DNA of 64,000 bases from 13-2-20CM-68-14 sp051955535 (GCA_051955535.1 JBQCGP010000085.1:1-64000); one strand, 5' to 3'; counted from the first letter of the stretch, positions 1-10,573 are shown. Notes: generated by a model not told the origin, from the letters alone. Program-made: numbers and translations.

Positions 1-14
1 TGGCTCGACCACAA

Positions 15-87
15 GGGGCCGTAGCTCAGCTGGGAGAGCGTTTGGCTGGCAGCCAAAAGGTCACGGGTTCGAGCCCCGTCGGCTCCA
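15..87 (+). tRNA. tRNA-Ala (anticodon GGC)
   Basis: A 73-nt cloverleaf with acceptor arms GGGGCCG and CGGCTCC, a D-arm with the usual AGCTCAG..GGGAGAG pattern, and a T-arm ending GGGTTCGAGCCCC. The anticodon stem TTTGG/CCAAA encloses loop CTGGCAG, so the anticodon is GGC and reads GCC/GCU alanine codons. The third acceptor pair is G3:U70, the classic identity element for alanyl-tRNA synthetase. CCA is not encoded in full: the discriminator A is followed by TGG. Confidence 0.97.
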
Positions 88-111
88 TGGACGCGGACGC
101 TCAGCGCGCCG

Positions 112-1029
112 CTACTTGATCCCCGCTGGCTCGGCCACCCAGTCGCGGGTGACGTAGAGCCAGAATGCGAGCCCTGCGTACCGCTTGTAGCGCCGGAAAC
201 GGCGCTCGATCGTCTTGTCGCTCGCCTTCCGGCCGCGGAGCTTCGCGTACTTCGGGCGCGACCAGGAGTCGAGGATCAAGCGTGAGTAACGACCGAGCAG
301 CATCAGCATCTGGGCTGTCGCGTACGGGCCGACGCCGGGCAGCGCGAGCAGGCGCGCCTCGACCTCCGGATCCGGCAGTTCGGGGTCGAGGAGGGCCTCG
401 AGGTCGAGAGTCTGCTCGGCGACGTTGGTAGCGATCGTGCGTAGGTAGGGGCCGCGGTAGCCGGCGCGGACGATTTCCGTATAGAAGCGCTCGTCCTGCT
501 CGGCCATCGCTTCCGGTGTCGGAAAGGCGTGACGTCCGCCGGGTGCAGCGGGGCCGAGGTTCGTGACGAGCGACGCGACCATCTTCGTCGTTGCCGACCA
601 GACGGTGTTCGTCGTGCAGATCGTCTTGATCACGTCTTCGAAGACTGTTGGGCTCCGGACCAGTCGCCCCGCTCCGGCCCGCGCCCACGCGAGGTCGGCG
701 TCGGCGGAGACGAGCTCGTAGAACGCCGACAGGTCCTCGTCGAGCGCGAGCACGTGGCGTGCGCGGTCGAGCAACTTGTCGGCGAGCCGCTGCGACGGCG
801 CACGGCCCAGCACGGTGATGCGGACGTGGCCCTTTCGACCGGCACGGATTTCCATGGTGCGCGCGGTGCGCCCGTCGGCGAGCAGTGTCACCTCGAGTGC
901 GGGAACGTCCTCGTCGAGCCGCATCGGCGGCAGCTCGACGAACCCGTGAGACAGCAGGGTGCGCTCCAGGTCGACGGGCTCGCCCCCGGCGCCGCGGAGC
1001 TCGAGCTCTGCTGACCACGTTCCTGCCAC
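112..1029 (-). CDS. HhH-GPD superfamily DNA glycosylase (3-methyladenine/8-oxoG type)
   Basis: A 305-aa protein of the helix-hairpin-helix GPD base-excision repair family, which flips out and cleaves damaged purines. The helix-hairpin-helix LPGVGPYAT lies at about residues 230-238, followed some 20 residues later by LILDSW, whose Asp (about 254) is in the position of the catalytic aspartate. There is no obvious four-Cys iron-sulfur loop at the C-terminus, so this resembles AlkA/OGG-type enzymes rather than MutY or Nth. The N-terminal ~110 residues match the variable beta domain of AlkA-like proteins. The reading frame stays open upstream to 1242, but that part is low-complexity and overlaps the next remnant gene. 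I therefore start at the GTG at 1029. Substrate not determinable. Confidence 0.8.
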   Translation of the reverse strand: MAGTWSAELELRGAGGEPVDLERTLLSHGFVELPPMRLDEDVPALEVTLLADGRTARTMEIRAGRKGHVRITVLGRAPSQRLADKLLDRARHVLALDEDLSAFYELVSADADLAWARAGAGRLVRSPTVFEDVIKTICTTNTVWSATTKMVASLVTNLGPAAPGGRHAFPTPEAMAEQDERFYTEIVRAGYRGPYLRTIATNVAEQTLDLEALLDPELPDPEVEARLLALPGVGPYATAQMLMLLGRYSRLILDSWSRPKYAKLRGRKASDKTIERRFRRYKRYAGLAFWLYVTRDWVAEPAGIK

Positions 1030-1051
1030 CTTCGTTCCCAACGTCGCCGGC

Positions 1052-1483
1052 CTAGCGCAACTTCCCCGCCATGATCGTCCCGAGCGTCGTGGTGTCGATG
1101 TTGCCGCCCGACACGACGCACACGAGCTTGCGGCCTTCGGCTCGACCCGACAGCAAGGCGGCGAGGGATGCCGCACCGGCTCCCTCGGCGACGATGCGGG
1201 CTCGCTCGGAGAGCAGCCGGATCGCGTCTGCGACCGCCGCAAGGCTCACGGCGATCGAGCCGTCCAGAAGGTCTCGGGCCAGGGCGAACATCTCGGGGAA
1301 CACGGCCGGCGCGCCGATTCCGTCGACGAAGCTGGCCACGTGGTCGACCTCGACCGGCTCACCGGCCTCGAGCGATGCCTCGAGCGGAGTGGCCGTCTCC
1401 ACCTCGCAGGCGTAGACCCGGCATGCTGGGATGAGCGCCCGGAGCGCGGAGGCGATCCCGCCGTTCTCGGGCAGCCTCGACAT
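1052..1483 (-). pseudogene. Threonine dehydratase-like C-terminal fragment (N-terminus missing)
   Basis: About 143 codons matching the C-terminal half of fold-type II PLP enzymes of the threonine/serine dehydratase family. Visible features are NGGIASALRAL, corresponding to the segment after the phosphate-binding glycine loop, then CRVYACEVE, and a terminal VAEGAGAASLAALLSG followed by VCVVSGGNID, all typical of threonine ammonia-lyase. The N-terminal ~170 residues, including the Schiff-base lysine in the SxKxRG motif, are absent. Upstream of about 1470 the frame holds no homologous sequence, and within 60 bp the divergent hyuA-like gene begins. The fragment cannot bind PLP covalently and should be inactive. 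A short independent protein is formally possible from the ATG at 1483, but the break point argues for a rearrangement remnant. Confidence 0.75.
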
Positions 1484-1540
1484 CCGCGAGCGCCGCAGGC
1501 TCGTATGCGTTCCTCTGGCGCATCGCGGTAGTTTCGCGCG

Positions 1541-3283
<1,743 letters not shown>

Positions 3284-3301
3284 CGCGAAGGTGACGAGAC
3301 C

Positions 3302-4789
3302 GTGGAAATAGAGGTTCAGATTCTCGGCAGCGCGCTGCGCTCGATCGCCGAGGAGATGGGCGCGGTGCTCACTCGCTCCGCCTTCTCGGCGAACATCAAG
3401 GAGCGGCGCGACTGCTCGACGGCGCTCTTCGACGAACGCGGCCGCATGATCGCCCAGGCCGAGCACATCCCCGTCCATCTCGGCGCCCTCCCGGATGCGG
3501 TCGCCGCGGTCCGCGCGCACGACCCCGGCCCCGACGACGTCTTCGTGCTGAATGACCCGTACGCGGGCGGCACGCACCTTCCAGACATCACGCTCGTCTC
3601 GCGAACGCCTGTCGGCTTCGCGGCGACGCGCGCGCACCATGCCGACGTCGGAGCCGTCGAGCCCGGCAGCCTTCCCGCCTCCTCGCGGAGCCTGGACGAG
3701 GAGGGCGTCGTGATCCCGCCCACCCGACTCGACTCCGGAAAGATCGACGCGCTAACGGCGAGAATGCGCAACCCCGACGAGCGGCGTGGCGATCTCCGCG
3801 CGCAGCTTGCCGCCAACAAGCTTGCGGCTCGCCGGCTCGAGGCGCTTTGCGAGCGCCGCGGGCGCGACCTCGTGCTAGCGGCGATGGAAGAGCTTCACGA
3901 TTACGCCGAACGTCGTGTGCGAGCCGCGATCGGCTACCTTCCGGACGGCCGCTACGACGCGCGCGACGTCCTCGAATCAGACGATGCTGATCTCGAGCTC
4001 CGCGTGGCGCTGACCATCGCGGGTGACGAGCTCGAGCTCGATTTCGCAGGGAGCGCTCCTCAGCACGACGGCAACTTGAACTGCCCGCTCGCCGTCACGC
4101 GCTCGGCTTGCTACTTCGTCGTCCGCTGCCTGACCGACCCCGATGCGCCGGCCTCGGGCGGCGCGTTCGTTCCGGTGACGGTACGCGCGCCGGCGGGATC
4201 GCTCGTCGATGCGCGACCGCCCGCCGCGGTTGCTGCCGGCAACGTCGAGACCTCGAGCCGCATCGCAGACGTGGTCTTCAGCGCCTTCGGGCAGGCGATC
4301 GAGGTGCCGGCCCAGGGCCAGGGGACGATGAACAACCTCACGCTCGGGAACGACGCCTTCACCTACTACGAAACCATCGGCGGCGGCCAGGGCGCCTGCC
4401 CGCAGGCAGACGGCCCGTCCGGCGTGCACGTCGCGATGTCGAACACGCTCTCGACGCCAACTGAGGCGCTCGAGCTCGGCTATCCGCTCCGCGTCGAGCG
4501 GCACGCGCTGCGCCTCGGCTCCGGCGGCGGCGGCCGGCATCGCGGCGGCGACGGCGTTGTCCGTGAGCTGCGAGTGCTCGAGGCGTGCCGCCTGTCGATC
4601 GTCAGCGAGCGACGACGGCACGCACCGCAGGGGCGAGGCGGCGGTGGGCCTGGAAAGGCCGGTCGCAACCTGCTGAACGGCCGGGAGCTACCCGCGAAGG
4701 TCACCCGCGAGCTCGCACCGGGCGACGTCGTGCGCATCGAGACGCCCGGAGGCGGCGGCTACCGCTCGGCGGGGTTCAGCTCCTCGTAG
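3302..4789 (+). CDS. Hydantoinase/oxoprolinase subunit B (HyuB-like)
   Basis: A 495-aa protein of the hydantoinase B/oxoprolinase family, the partner of the upstream A subunit. Recognisable segments are the N-terminal EIQILGSALRSIAEEM-like opening, FVLNDPYAGGTHLPDIT (residues about 80-96), HHADVGA shortly after, and near the C-terminus YPLRVERHALR followed by a glycine-rich SGGGGRHRGGDG stretch. These are all characteristic of the family. Start GTG at 3302, with only weak ribosome-binding complementarity, so it may be translationally coupled to the A subunit (18-bp gap). Forms an AB enzyme; substrate unknown. Confidence 0.88.
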   Translation: MEIEVQILGSALRSIAEEMGAVLTRSAFSANIKERRDCSTALFDERGRMIAQAEHIPVHLGALPDAVAAVRAHDPGPDDVFVLNDPYAGGTHLPDITLVSRTPVGFAATRAHHADVGAVEPGSLPASSRSLDEEGVVIPPTRLDSGKIDALTARMRNPDERRGDLRAQLAANKLAARRLEALCERRGRDLVLAAMEELHDYAERRVRAAIGYLPDGRYDARDVLESDDADLELRVALTIAGDELELDFAGSAPQHDGNLNCPLAVTRSACYFVVRCLTDPDAPASGGAFVPVTVRAPAGSLVDARPPAAVAAGNVETSSRIADVVFSAFGQAIEVPAQGQGTMNNLTLGNDAFTYYETIGGGQGACPQADGPSGVHVAMSNTLSTPTEALELGYPLRVERHALRLGSGGGGRHRGGDGVVRELRVLEACRLSIVSERRRHAPQGRGGGGPGKAGRNLLNGRELPAKVTRELAPGDVVRIETPGGGGYRSAGFSSS

Positions 4790-4849
4790 CGCGGCAGGCC
4801 GTCGTCGGGGCAGGTACCGAGTCGGCCACGCTGCGACGTTACACTTCGC

Positions 4850-5110
4850 GTGCCGATGGTGTGGGAACTGATCTTCATGATGCTCATCCTGAAGATCCCG
4901 ATCGTCTATCTCTGCCTGGTCGTGTACTGGGCGGTTAAGGCGGAGCCGAGGCCGCCCGAGCCGGCCTTGCTGCCTGCGCTCCCGGAGGTGCCGCCCGATC
5001 GGCCGCTTGCATGGGTGGCGCGACGGCGGCCGCCCCGTCGGCCGTCTCGCGGAGGACCGCACACACCACGCGGTCAGCTCAGGCGGGCGAGCGCTCGCGC
5101 CGTTAGGTGA
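4850..5110 (+). CDS. Small single-span membrane protein
   Basis: An 86-aa protein beginning MPMVWELIFMMLILKI, with a single hydrophobic helix (about residues 5-27) and then an acidic/proline segment and a very basic Arg-rich tail. The start may be the GTG at 4850 or the ATG two codons later. The N-terminal half resembles small hydrophobic proteins often seen in actinobacterial genomes. The tail looks low-complexity and may not be conserved. Its stop overlaps the start of the next small membrane gene (GTG at 5107), suggesting coupled translation. Function unknown. Confidence 0.5.
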   Translation: MPMVWELIFMMLILKIPIVYLCLVVYWAVKAEPRPPEPALLPALPEVPPDRPLAWVARRRPPRRPSRGGPHTPRGQLRRASARAVR

Positions 5111-5367
5111 GCGCCCCGGCCCGAACGGGCGATCGTCCCGCCGAGACGGTTGCCGGCATCCTCGCCGCGATCGCGATCTTCGGCAGCGTCATCGCGCTCG
5201 CCTACCGGCCGGTGCGGATTACGCCGTTCACGATCCTGATCTCGCTGATCGCGGCAGGGATCGGCGGACGGCACCAGAAGCTCGCCGCGGCCGCGCTGGT
5301 GGTCTCGGGGACTTGCTTCATTGTCGGCACGACCATCGCGATCATCACGAATCACCCCATCTTTTAA
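5107..5367 (+). CDS. Small two-span membrane protein
   Basis: An 86-aa protein with a short polar N-terminus (about 12 residues) followed by hydrophobic helices at about 16-32, 38-52 and 60-80 and almost no soluble domain. The GTG start overlaps the stop region of the preceding small gene. No family recognised. It may form a two-gene unit with 4850-5110, placed just upstream of sucA with a 48-bp gap, which contains a purine-rich stretch. Possibly a membrane accessory protein, but nothing indicates a specific role. Confidence 0.55.
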   Translation: MSAPARTGDRPAETVAGILAAIAIFGSVIALAYRPVRITPFTILISLIAAGIGGRHQKLAAAALVVSGTCFIVGTTIAIITNHPIF

Positions 5368-5415
5368 GGGAGGCTCCGAGAGGAGCGGGCCCTGCTACAA
5401 CAAACAGAACGTTCC

Positions 5416-8244
5416 ATGCCTGACGTCGACGCAGTCAACTCCGGTTACGCACGAGCGCTGCTCGAGGAGTACCTCGAGAACCCTGAAGCGGTCTCGTCGG
5501 AGTGGCGGGCGCTTTTCGAGAGCGGCAACGGCGACCTGATCGAGTCGCTGCCGGGCCTCGCGCGGCTCCTCGAGACCCTCCGGGAGACGAACGGCCACAC
5601 CGAGCCCGTCCGGGCACCGCCGCCGCCCGCCCCGGCACCTGCGCAGCCGGCGGCAGCCCCGGTGGCAGACGACGAACTGCTCGCCGGCGTCGCCGCGGCG
5701 ATGTCGCTCGTCAAGGCGCTCCGGATGCACGGCCATCTCGCCGCGCAGCTCGACCCGCTCGGCAGCGAGCCCGTCGGCGATCCGGCCCTCGAGCCGGAAC
5801 GGATGACGCCGAAGCTGACGCCGGAGCTCCAGCGTCGCATCCCGGCGGGGATCCTGCGGGTCCACGCACCGGGCGACACGCTCGCCGACGTGCTGCCGAA
5901 GCTGCAGGAGACCTACTCCGGGACCAGCGCGTACGAGATCGAGCACATCTCCGACCACGAGCAGCGCGTCTGGCTGCGCGAGGCGATCGAGTCCGGCCGG
6001 TACCACCGTCCGCCGAGCGCCGAGGAGAAGAAGCGGCTGCTCGCTCGGCTGTCCGAGGTCGAGGGCCTCGAGCACTACCTCCGGCGGGTCTTCCTCGGCC
6101 AGAAGCAGTTCTCCGTCGAGGGCCTCGACACGATGATCCCTATGCTCGACGAGGCGATCGACCTCGCTGCCGAGGGCGGCGCGCACGAGGTCGTGATCGG
6201 GATGGCCCATCGCGGACGCCTCAACGTTCTCGCCCACGTGATCGGCCGCCCGTACGAGACGATCCTGCGCGAGTTCGAGGGCGAGCGGACGATCGAGGCG
6301 GTCGCGGCCGACCCTGAGGGCGGGACCGGCGACGTCAAGTACCACCTCGGTGCCGAGGGGACGCGCTCCACCCCGGCCGGAGAGATCACCGTGACGCTGG
6401 CGGCGAACCCGAGCCATCTCGAGGCAGTCGATCCCGTCGTCGAGGGCCGCACACGTGCCGAGCAAACCGACCGCTCGACCCGCGAGGGCCGGCACGACCC
6501 GCGTGTCGCGCTGCCGGTGCTGATCCACGGCGACGCCGCCTTCCCGGCGCAGGGGATCGTCGCCGAGACCCTCAACCTCGCCGAGCTCGACGGGTACGCG
6601 ACCGGCGGCACTCTCCACCTGATCGCGAACAACCAGATCGGCTTCACGACCGATCCAGTCGACGGGCGCTCGACCCGCTACTCGAGCGACCTCGCGAAGG
6701 GCTTCGACTTCCCGATCTTCCACGTCAACGCCGACGACGCGGAGGCCTGCATCGCGGCCGTCCGCTTGTCGATGGCGTACCGCCGCCGCTTCCAGAACGA
6801 CGTCGTCATCGACCTCGTCGGCTACCGCCGTCACGGCCACAACGAGCAGGACGAGGCCGCCTATACGCAGCCGCTGATGGCGGCCCGGATCGCCGAGCAG
6901 CCGACCGTCCGCGCCCAGTACGCGGACGAGCTGGTCGCCGAAGGCGCGCTCTCCGAGGCGGACGCCGACGCGCTGCAGCGCGAGGTCGAGACCAGGCTCA
7001 AGGAAGCCCACCAGCGGCTGAAGGACTCGTTCGGGCACGCCTCGGTCGCGGCCGAGGGCCGGATTCCGTACAGCCCCGACGCGGAGGTCGTCACCGCCGT
7101 TGCGTCCGATCGGCTGCACGAGCTCGACCGCGAGCTGGTCGACGTTCCGGAGGGCTTCACGATCCACCCGAAGCTCAAGAAGCAACTCGACCGGCGCCCC
7201 CAGGCGCTCGAGCAGGGCGGCATCGATTGGGGCCAGGCGGAGTCGCTCGCCTTTGCGAGCCTGCTCGTCGAAGGGATTCCGATCCGCTTGACCGGCCAGG
7301 ACACCGAGCGGGGCACGTTCTCACACCGGCACGACGTCCTCCACGACGTGCAGACCGGTGAGACCTACACGCCGATCCAGCACCTTCGCGAGGCGCAGGC
7401 CTCGTTCGAGCTCTACAACTCGCCTCTCTCCGAGGCTGCGGCGGTCGGCTTCGAGTACGGCTACTCGGTCGCGGCGTCCGAAACGCTCGTGCTCTGGGAG
7501 GCGCAGTTCGGCGACTTCGTCAACAACGCCCAGGGGATCATCGACCAGTTCATCGTCGCCGGGCTGTCGAAATGGGGGCAGACCTCGCGGCTGACGCTGC
7601 TGCTTCCGCACGGCTACGAAGGCAACGGCCCGGAGCACTCGAGCGCCCGCCTCGAGCGCTTTCTCCAGCTCGCCGCTCAGGAGAACGTCCGGGTCGCGAA
7701 CCCGACCACCGCGGCCCAGTACTTCCACCTGGTCCGCCGCCAGGCGCTCGACGCCGCCGCGCGGCCGCTCGTGGTCATGACGCCGAAAGGGCTTCTTCGG
7801 CTCAAGCAGGCAGGCTCGTCGCTTGCCGACCTCACTGAGGGCGCCTTTCGGCCGGTGCTCGACGACCCCTCGGCCGACAAGGCCGAGGTGCGCCGCCTCG
7901 TGCTCTGCTCAGGAAAGATCTACTACGACCTGGCCGGCCACGAGCTGCGCGAGGGAGCCCGACACGTCGCGATCGCGCGGATCGAGCAGCTGTACCCGTT
8001 TCCGGTCGATGCGAAGGCCGCCCTCGTCGCGGCCTACCCGAGCCTCTCGGAGGTCGTCTGGGCGCAGGAGGAGCCGCAGAACATGGGCCCGTGGCGGGCG
8101 ATCCGGCACCGCCTGGAGGAGAACCTGCCGGAGGGTGTCGGCCTCCGTTACGTGGGCCGGCCCTGGCGCGCGAGTCCCAGCGAGGGCTACCCGACAGCGC
8201 ACCTGCGCGAGCAGGATCGGATCGTCCGCGAAGCCCTGACTTAG
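5416..8244 (+). CDS. sucA: 2-oxoglutarate dehydrogenase E1 component
   Basis: A 942-aa thiamine-diphosphate enzyme that decarboxylates 2-oxoglutarate in the TCA cycle. The N-terminus (SGYARALLEEYLENPEAVS) is the E1o-type region. MAHRGRLNVLAHV and AANPSHLEAVDPVVEG (about residues 265-345) are diagnostic for the family, and NNQIGFTTDP followed by GDDVxxN-like segments lie at the ThDP site. The C-terminal transketolase half has LTGQDTERGTFSHRH, then FEYGYSV, and LPHGYEGNGPEHSSARLERFLQ (written here as key words of a longer conserved block). There is no fused E2 acyltransferase domain as in mycobacterial Kgd. It depends on E2/E3 encoded elsewhere, since none is present nearby. The length is normal for E1o. 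Its stop codon overlaps the 3' end of the small gene on the other strand. Confidence 0.96.
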   Translation: MPDVDAVNSGYARALLEEYLENPEAVSSEWRALFESGNGDLIESLPGLARLLETLRETNGHTEPVRAPPPPAPAPAQPAAAPVADDELLAGVAAAMSLVKALRMHGHLAAQLDPLGSEPVGDPALEPERMTPKLTPELQRRIPAGILRVHAPGDTLADVLPKLQETYSGTSAYEIEHISDHEQRVWLREAIESGRYHRPPSAEEKKRLLARLSEVEGLEHYLRRVFLGQKQFSVEGLDTMIPMLDEAIDLAAEGGAHEVVIGMAHRGRLNVLAHVIGRPYETILREFEGERTIEAVAADPEGGTGDVKYHLGAEGTRSTPAGEITVTLAANPSHLEAVDPVVEGRTRAEQTDRSTREGRHDPRVALPVLIHGDAAFPAQGIVAETLNLAELDGYATGGTLHLIANNQIGFTTDPVDGRSTRYSSDLAKGFDFPIFHVNADDAEACIAAVRLSMAYRRRFQNDVVIDLVGYRRHGHNEQDEAAYTQPLMAARIAEQPTVRAQYADELVAEGALSEADADALQREVETRLKEAHQRLKDSFGHASVAAEGRIPYSPDAEVVTAVASDRLHELDRELVDVPEGFTIHPKLKKQLDRRPQALEQGGIDWGQAESLAFASLLVEGIPIRLTGQDTERGTFSHRHDVLHDVQTGETYTPIQHLREAQASFELYNSPLSEAAAVGFEYGYSVAASETLVLWEAQFGDFVNNAQGIIDQFIVAGLSKWGQTSRLTLLLPHGYEGNGPEHSSARLERFLQLAAQENVRVANPTTAAQYFHLVRRQALDAAARPLVVMTPKGLLRLKQAGSSLADLTEGAFRPVLDDPSADKAEVRRLVLCSGKIYYDLAGHELREGARHVAIARIEQLYPFPVDAKAALVAAYPSLSEVVWAQEEPQNMGPWRAIRHRLEENLPEGVGLRYVGRPWRASPSEGYPTAHLREQDRIVREALT

Positions 8245-8462
8245 TGCTTCCGCGAGCGGCTGTACTCGACGGCGCGCTTGGCGATCGTCGGCCCGTGCTT
8301 GCGCGCCTGCCTCAGGATCGTCTTGCGGTGCTGCGGCGGAATGCGGCGCCAGATGTCCCACGCCGTCATCGCGAGCCCGACCACGCCGGCCTTCCGGGTC
8401 ATCATCCGAACCATCCGCGACACGGCGGGATCGTACCCGCCAAGCCTCGCCAGAACCGCCAC
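8241..8462 (-). CDS. Small basic conserved-type protein
   Basis: A 73-aa basic protein (many Arg/Lys, including a PPQHRKTILRQARKHG segment) with a moderately hydrophobic middle (KAGVVGLAMTAWDIW). It starts at a GTG at 8462 and ends overlapping the sucA stop by 4 bp. It resembles the short hypothetical proteins of actinobacteria that may associate with membranes or nucleic acids, but no domain is recognisable. The head-on arrangement with sucA leaves no room for a separate terminator. Confidence 0.5.
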   Translation of the reverse strand: MAVLARLGGYDPAVSRMVRMMTRKAGVVGLAMTAWDIWRRIPPQHRKTILRQARKHGPTIAKRAVEYSRSRKH

Positions 8463-8466
8463 AAGG

Positions 8467-8494
8467 TTGAATCGTCGGCCGTGGGCGCTATCAT
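8467..8494 (+). promoter_or_regulatory. Putative housekeeping-type promoter for the 8544 gene
   Basis: TTGAAT at 8467-8472 and TATCAT at 8489-8494 are separated by 16 bp, a good match to the sigma-70/SigA consensus. They lie 50 bp before the ATG at 8544, leaving a short leader with a strong GGAGGAGG ribosome-binding site. Called by eye only. Confidence 0.45.
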
Positions 8495-8543
8495 CCGCCG
8501 TCGTTCGGGAAGCGGCCCCAATCAGATCGCCCGGAGGAGGACA

Positions 8544-8855
8544 ATGTCGGTAGATACGCCTACGCTTTTTTCACAAGTCATCCAGGAACATCTGGAGCTG
8601 AAGGAACGGAATTCCGACCTCGACGGAAAGCTTCCGATCGAGGGCTACATGAACGAGGATCCGTTCAACAACCATCCGCTTTTCAAGACCGAGGAGCAGG
8701 CCCGCATCGAGGACACGATGGACGGCACAGAGCCGGCCATCCCGGCGGAGCCGACGATCGCCCTCAAGTGGCCCGGGGAGGAAGACGACGACGAGCCGGT
8801 GGAGGCGCATGACAACCTCTGGACCCGCTCGCGCGACTTCGACTGGGGCGACTGA
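8544..8855 (+). CDS. Small acidic soluble protein of unknown function
   Basis: A 103-aa acidic protein starting at an ATG preceded by GGAGGAGG. The N-terminal 40 residues are predicted helical (LFSQVIQEHLELKERN), followed by a polar segment with NNHPLFKTEEQARIED and a strongly acidic C-terminus (GEEDDDEP.. ending WGD). The longer open frame upstream to 8091 is a shadow within sucA. The strong ribosome-binding site, an apparent promoter at 8467 and a perfect hairpin just after the stop suggest a well-expressed single-gene unit. No known domain is recognised. Confidence 0.7.
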   Translation: MSVDTPTLFSQVIQEHLELKERNSDLDGKLPIEGYMNEDPFNNHPLFKTEEQARIEDTMDGTEPAIPAEPTIALKWPGEEDDDEPVEAHDNLWTRSRDFDWGD

Positions 8856-8860
8856 CTCGT

Positions 8861-8885
8861 CGCGGAAAATCTTCGATTTTCCGCG
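8861..8885 (+). terminator. Perfect hairpin after the 8544 gene
   Basis: CGCGGAAAATC at 8861-8871 and GATTTTCCGCG at 8875-8885 form a perfect 11-bp stem with a 3-nt loop, starting 5 bp after the stop codon at 8855. There is no run of T after it, so it may act as a non-canonical actinobacterial-type terminator or as an mRNA 3'-end stabiliser. Confidence 0.6.
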
Positions 8886-8977
8886 AATCCGACTTGTACC
8901 TTCGCTGCGCTCGGTAGAGAGTTTGGTCTGACCCGGTCCGGGTAGCCCGACACGGACCCGACCTAAGGAGAGGATCG

Positions 8978-9421
8978 ATGCCGCTATTCGCGCTGGCAGG
9001 AGCCATCGGAGCCGCGCTCGCGTACTTCTTCGACCCCGACAACGGCCGGAGGCGGCGCAAGCAGCTGATCCAGCGAACCGGGAAGGCATTCAGGCAGGCC
9101 GGCAAGCGCGCCGGAGACGCAGCGGCGCAGGCGGAGGGCGTGAAGCAGAAGACGACCCACCGGAAGGAACAGGAAAAGCCCCAGCCCGACGACGTCACGC
9201 TCGCGCGCAAGGTCGAGAGCGAGATCTTCCGTGACAGGGACGTCCCGAAGGGCAAGATCAACGTCAACGTCGAGGACGGCGTCGTGTACCTGCGCGGGGA
9301 GCTCGAGCAGCCCGACCTGATCGAAGATCTCGAGAAGCAGGCCCAGAAGGTGCAGGGAGTGCAGGGCGTGGAGAATCTGCTGCACGCGCCCGGCCAGGAG
9401 GAACCGACCAGGGCCGAGTAA
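8978..9421 (+). CDS. BON-domain protein
   Basis: A 147-aa protein. The N-terminus has a hydrophobic stretch with the YtxH-like motif FALAGAIGAALAYFFDPDNG (residues about 3-22) followed by a very basic segment (GRRRRKQ), suggesting membrane tethering. The linker (about 40-68) is rich in Lys/Gln. Residues about 72-140 form a BON (bacterial OsmY and nodulation) domain, with VESEIFRD and then INVNVEDGVVYLRGEL as the hallmark. BON domains bind membranes or phospholipids and are common in stress proteins. A good ribosome-binding site, AAGGAGAGG, precedes the ATG. A stem-loop follows the stop. Confidence 0.8.
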   Translation: MPLFALAGAIGAALAYFFDPDNGRRRRKQLIQRTGKAFRQAGKRAGDAAAQAEGVKQKTTHRKEQEKPQPDDVTLARKVESEIFRDRDVPKGKINVNVEDGVVYLRGELEQPDLIEDLEKQAQKVQGVQGVENLLHAPGQEEPTRAE

Positions 9422-9427
9422 CGGGAC

Positions 9428-9444
9428 GCCTCGCATTGCGAGGC
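9428..9444 (+). terminator. Stem-loop after the BON gene
   Basis: GCCTCGC (9428-9434) and GCGAGGC (9438-9444) make a perfect 7-bp stem with loop ATT, 6 bp after the BON-gene stop. No T-tract follows. Likely separates this gene from the polyamine transport locus that starts at 9506. Confidence 0.45.
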
Positions 9445-9505
9445 TAGAAACAACCGACACGTCATTGTGCGCAGCCGCGCGCGCGGTTGATAATCGCTTT
9501 GCGTA

Positions 9506-10573
9506 GTGGCTATTCAGGAACACGCTGCGTCCGGCGTCGCGCAGCCTTCGGCAGGCCAGGCGCCCGACGTTCGGCTCGCGGGCGTCCGCAAGTCGTACGG
9601 CAACGTGGTCGCCGTCGACGGTGTCGACCTCGAGATCGCCTCGGGCGAGTTCTTCACGATGCTCGGCCCGTCCGGTTCGGGGAAGACGACGACGCTGCGC
9701 CTGATCGCCGGCTTCGAACGCCCGGACGCCGGCCGGATCGAGCTCGCGGGCCGGGACGTCACGGGTCGGCCGCCGTACCTGCGCGACGTCAATACCGTCT
9801 TCCAGGACTACGCGCTCTTCCCGCACATGACCGTCGGCGAGAACGTCGCCTACGGCCTCCGCGTCAAGGGCGTGCCGCGGACGGAGCGCCGCAAGCGCGT
9901 CGACGAGATCCTGGAGGTCGTCAGGCTGCCCGGCCTCGGCGACCGCACGCCGGCGCAGCTGTCGGGCGGCCAGCGGCAGCGGGTCGCGCTGGCGCGGGCA
10001 CTCGTCAACCATCCGCAAGTGCTGCTCCTCGACGAACCGCTCGGCGCTCTCGACCTGAAGCTCCGTCAGGAGATGCAGATCGAGCTGAAACGGATCCAGC
10101 GCGCCGTCCGTGAGGTCGGGATCACGTTCGTCTACGTGACCCACGACCAGGAGGAGGCCCTGACGATGAGCGACCGACTCGCAGTCTTCAACCAGGGCCG
10201 TATCGAGCAGATCGGTACGCCGGAGGCCGTCTACGAGCGGCCCGACAACGCGTTCGTCGCGGGCTTCGTCGGCGCGTCGAACGTGCTGCACCGCGGCGGG
10301 CGGGTCTTCACCGTCCGGCCGGAGAAGATCCGCATGACGATCGACGGCGGCACCCGCCGCGACGACGGGAACGCCGCCACCGGCCGGATCCGAGACGTCG
10401 TCTACGCGGGGATGTTCACCCGTTACGTCGTCGACCTCGACGACGGCGGCGAGCTCGTCGTCGTCAAGCAGAACCTCGAGACCTCGTCGGCGGACGCGCT
10501 CGACCAGCGCGGCCACAGAGTCTTGCTCGAGTGGAGTCCGGAGCACGCAATCGAGACCCGGGAGGGAGCATGA
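9506..10573 (+). CDS. potA: Spermidine/putrescine-type ABC transporter ATP-binding protein (first copy)
   Basis: A 355-aa ATPase energising the first of two polyamine-type importers in this locus. Walker A GPSGSGKTTTLRL lies at about residues 54-66, the Q-loop at FQDYALFPHM, the ABC signature LSGGQRQRVALARAL at about 152-166, Walker B VLLLDEPLGALD and the switch histidine in YVTHDQEEA. The C-terminal ~100 residues form a TOBE-type regulatory domain (FTVRPEKIRM). Start GTG at 9506. The stop TGA overlaps the ATG of the binding-protein gene by 4 bp, so translation is coupled. This gene heads an unbroken plus-strand series reaching 22403. Confidence 0.92.
   Translation: MAIQEHAASGVAQPSAGQAPDVRLAGVRKSYGNVVAVDGVDLEIASGEFFTMLGPSGSGKTTTLRLIAGFERPDAGRIELAGRDVTGRPPYLRDVNTVFQDYALFPHMTVGENVAYGLRVKGVPRTERRKRVDEILEVVRLPGLGDRTPAQLSGGQRQRVALARALVNHPQVLLLDEPLGALDLKLRQEMQIELKRIQRAVREVGITFVYVTHDQEEALTMSDRLAVFNQGRIEQIGTPEAVYERPDNAFVAGFVGASNVLHRGGRVFTVRPEKIRMTIDGGTRRDDGNAATGRIRDVVYAGMFTRYVVDLDDGGELVVVKQNLETSSADALDQRGHRVLLEWSPEHAIETREGA

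Noticed and set aside
5395..7185. A 596-codon open frame on the minus strand opposite sucA
   Set aside because: It is the antisense shadow of sucA in GC-rich DNA; the translation is low-complexity Arg/Leu/Val-rich with no motif, while the plus strand encodes a full, highly conserved enzyme.
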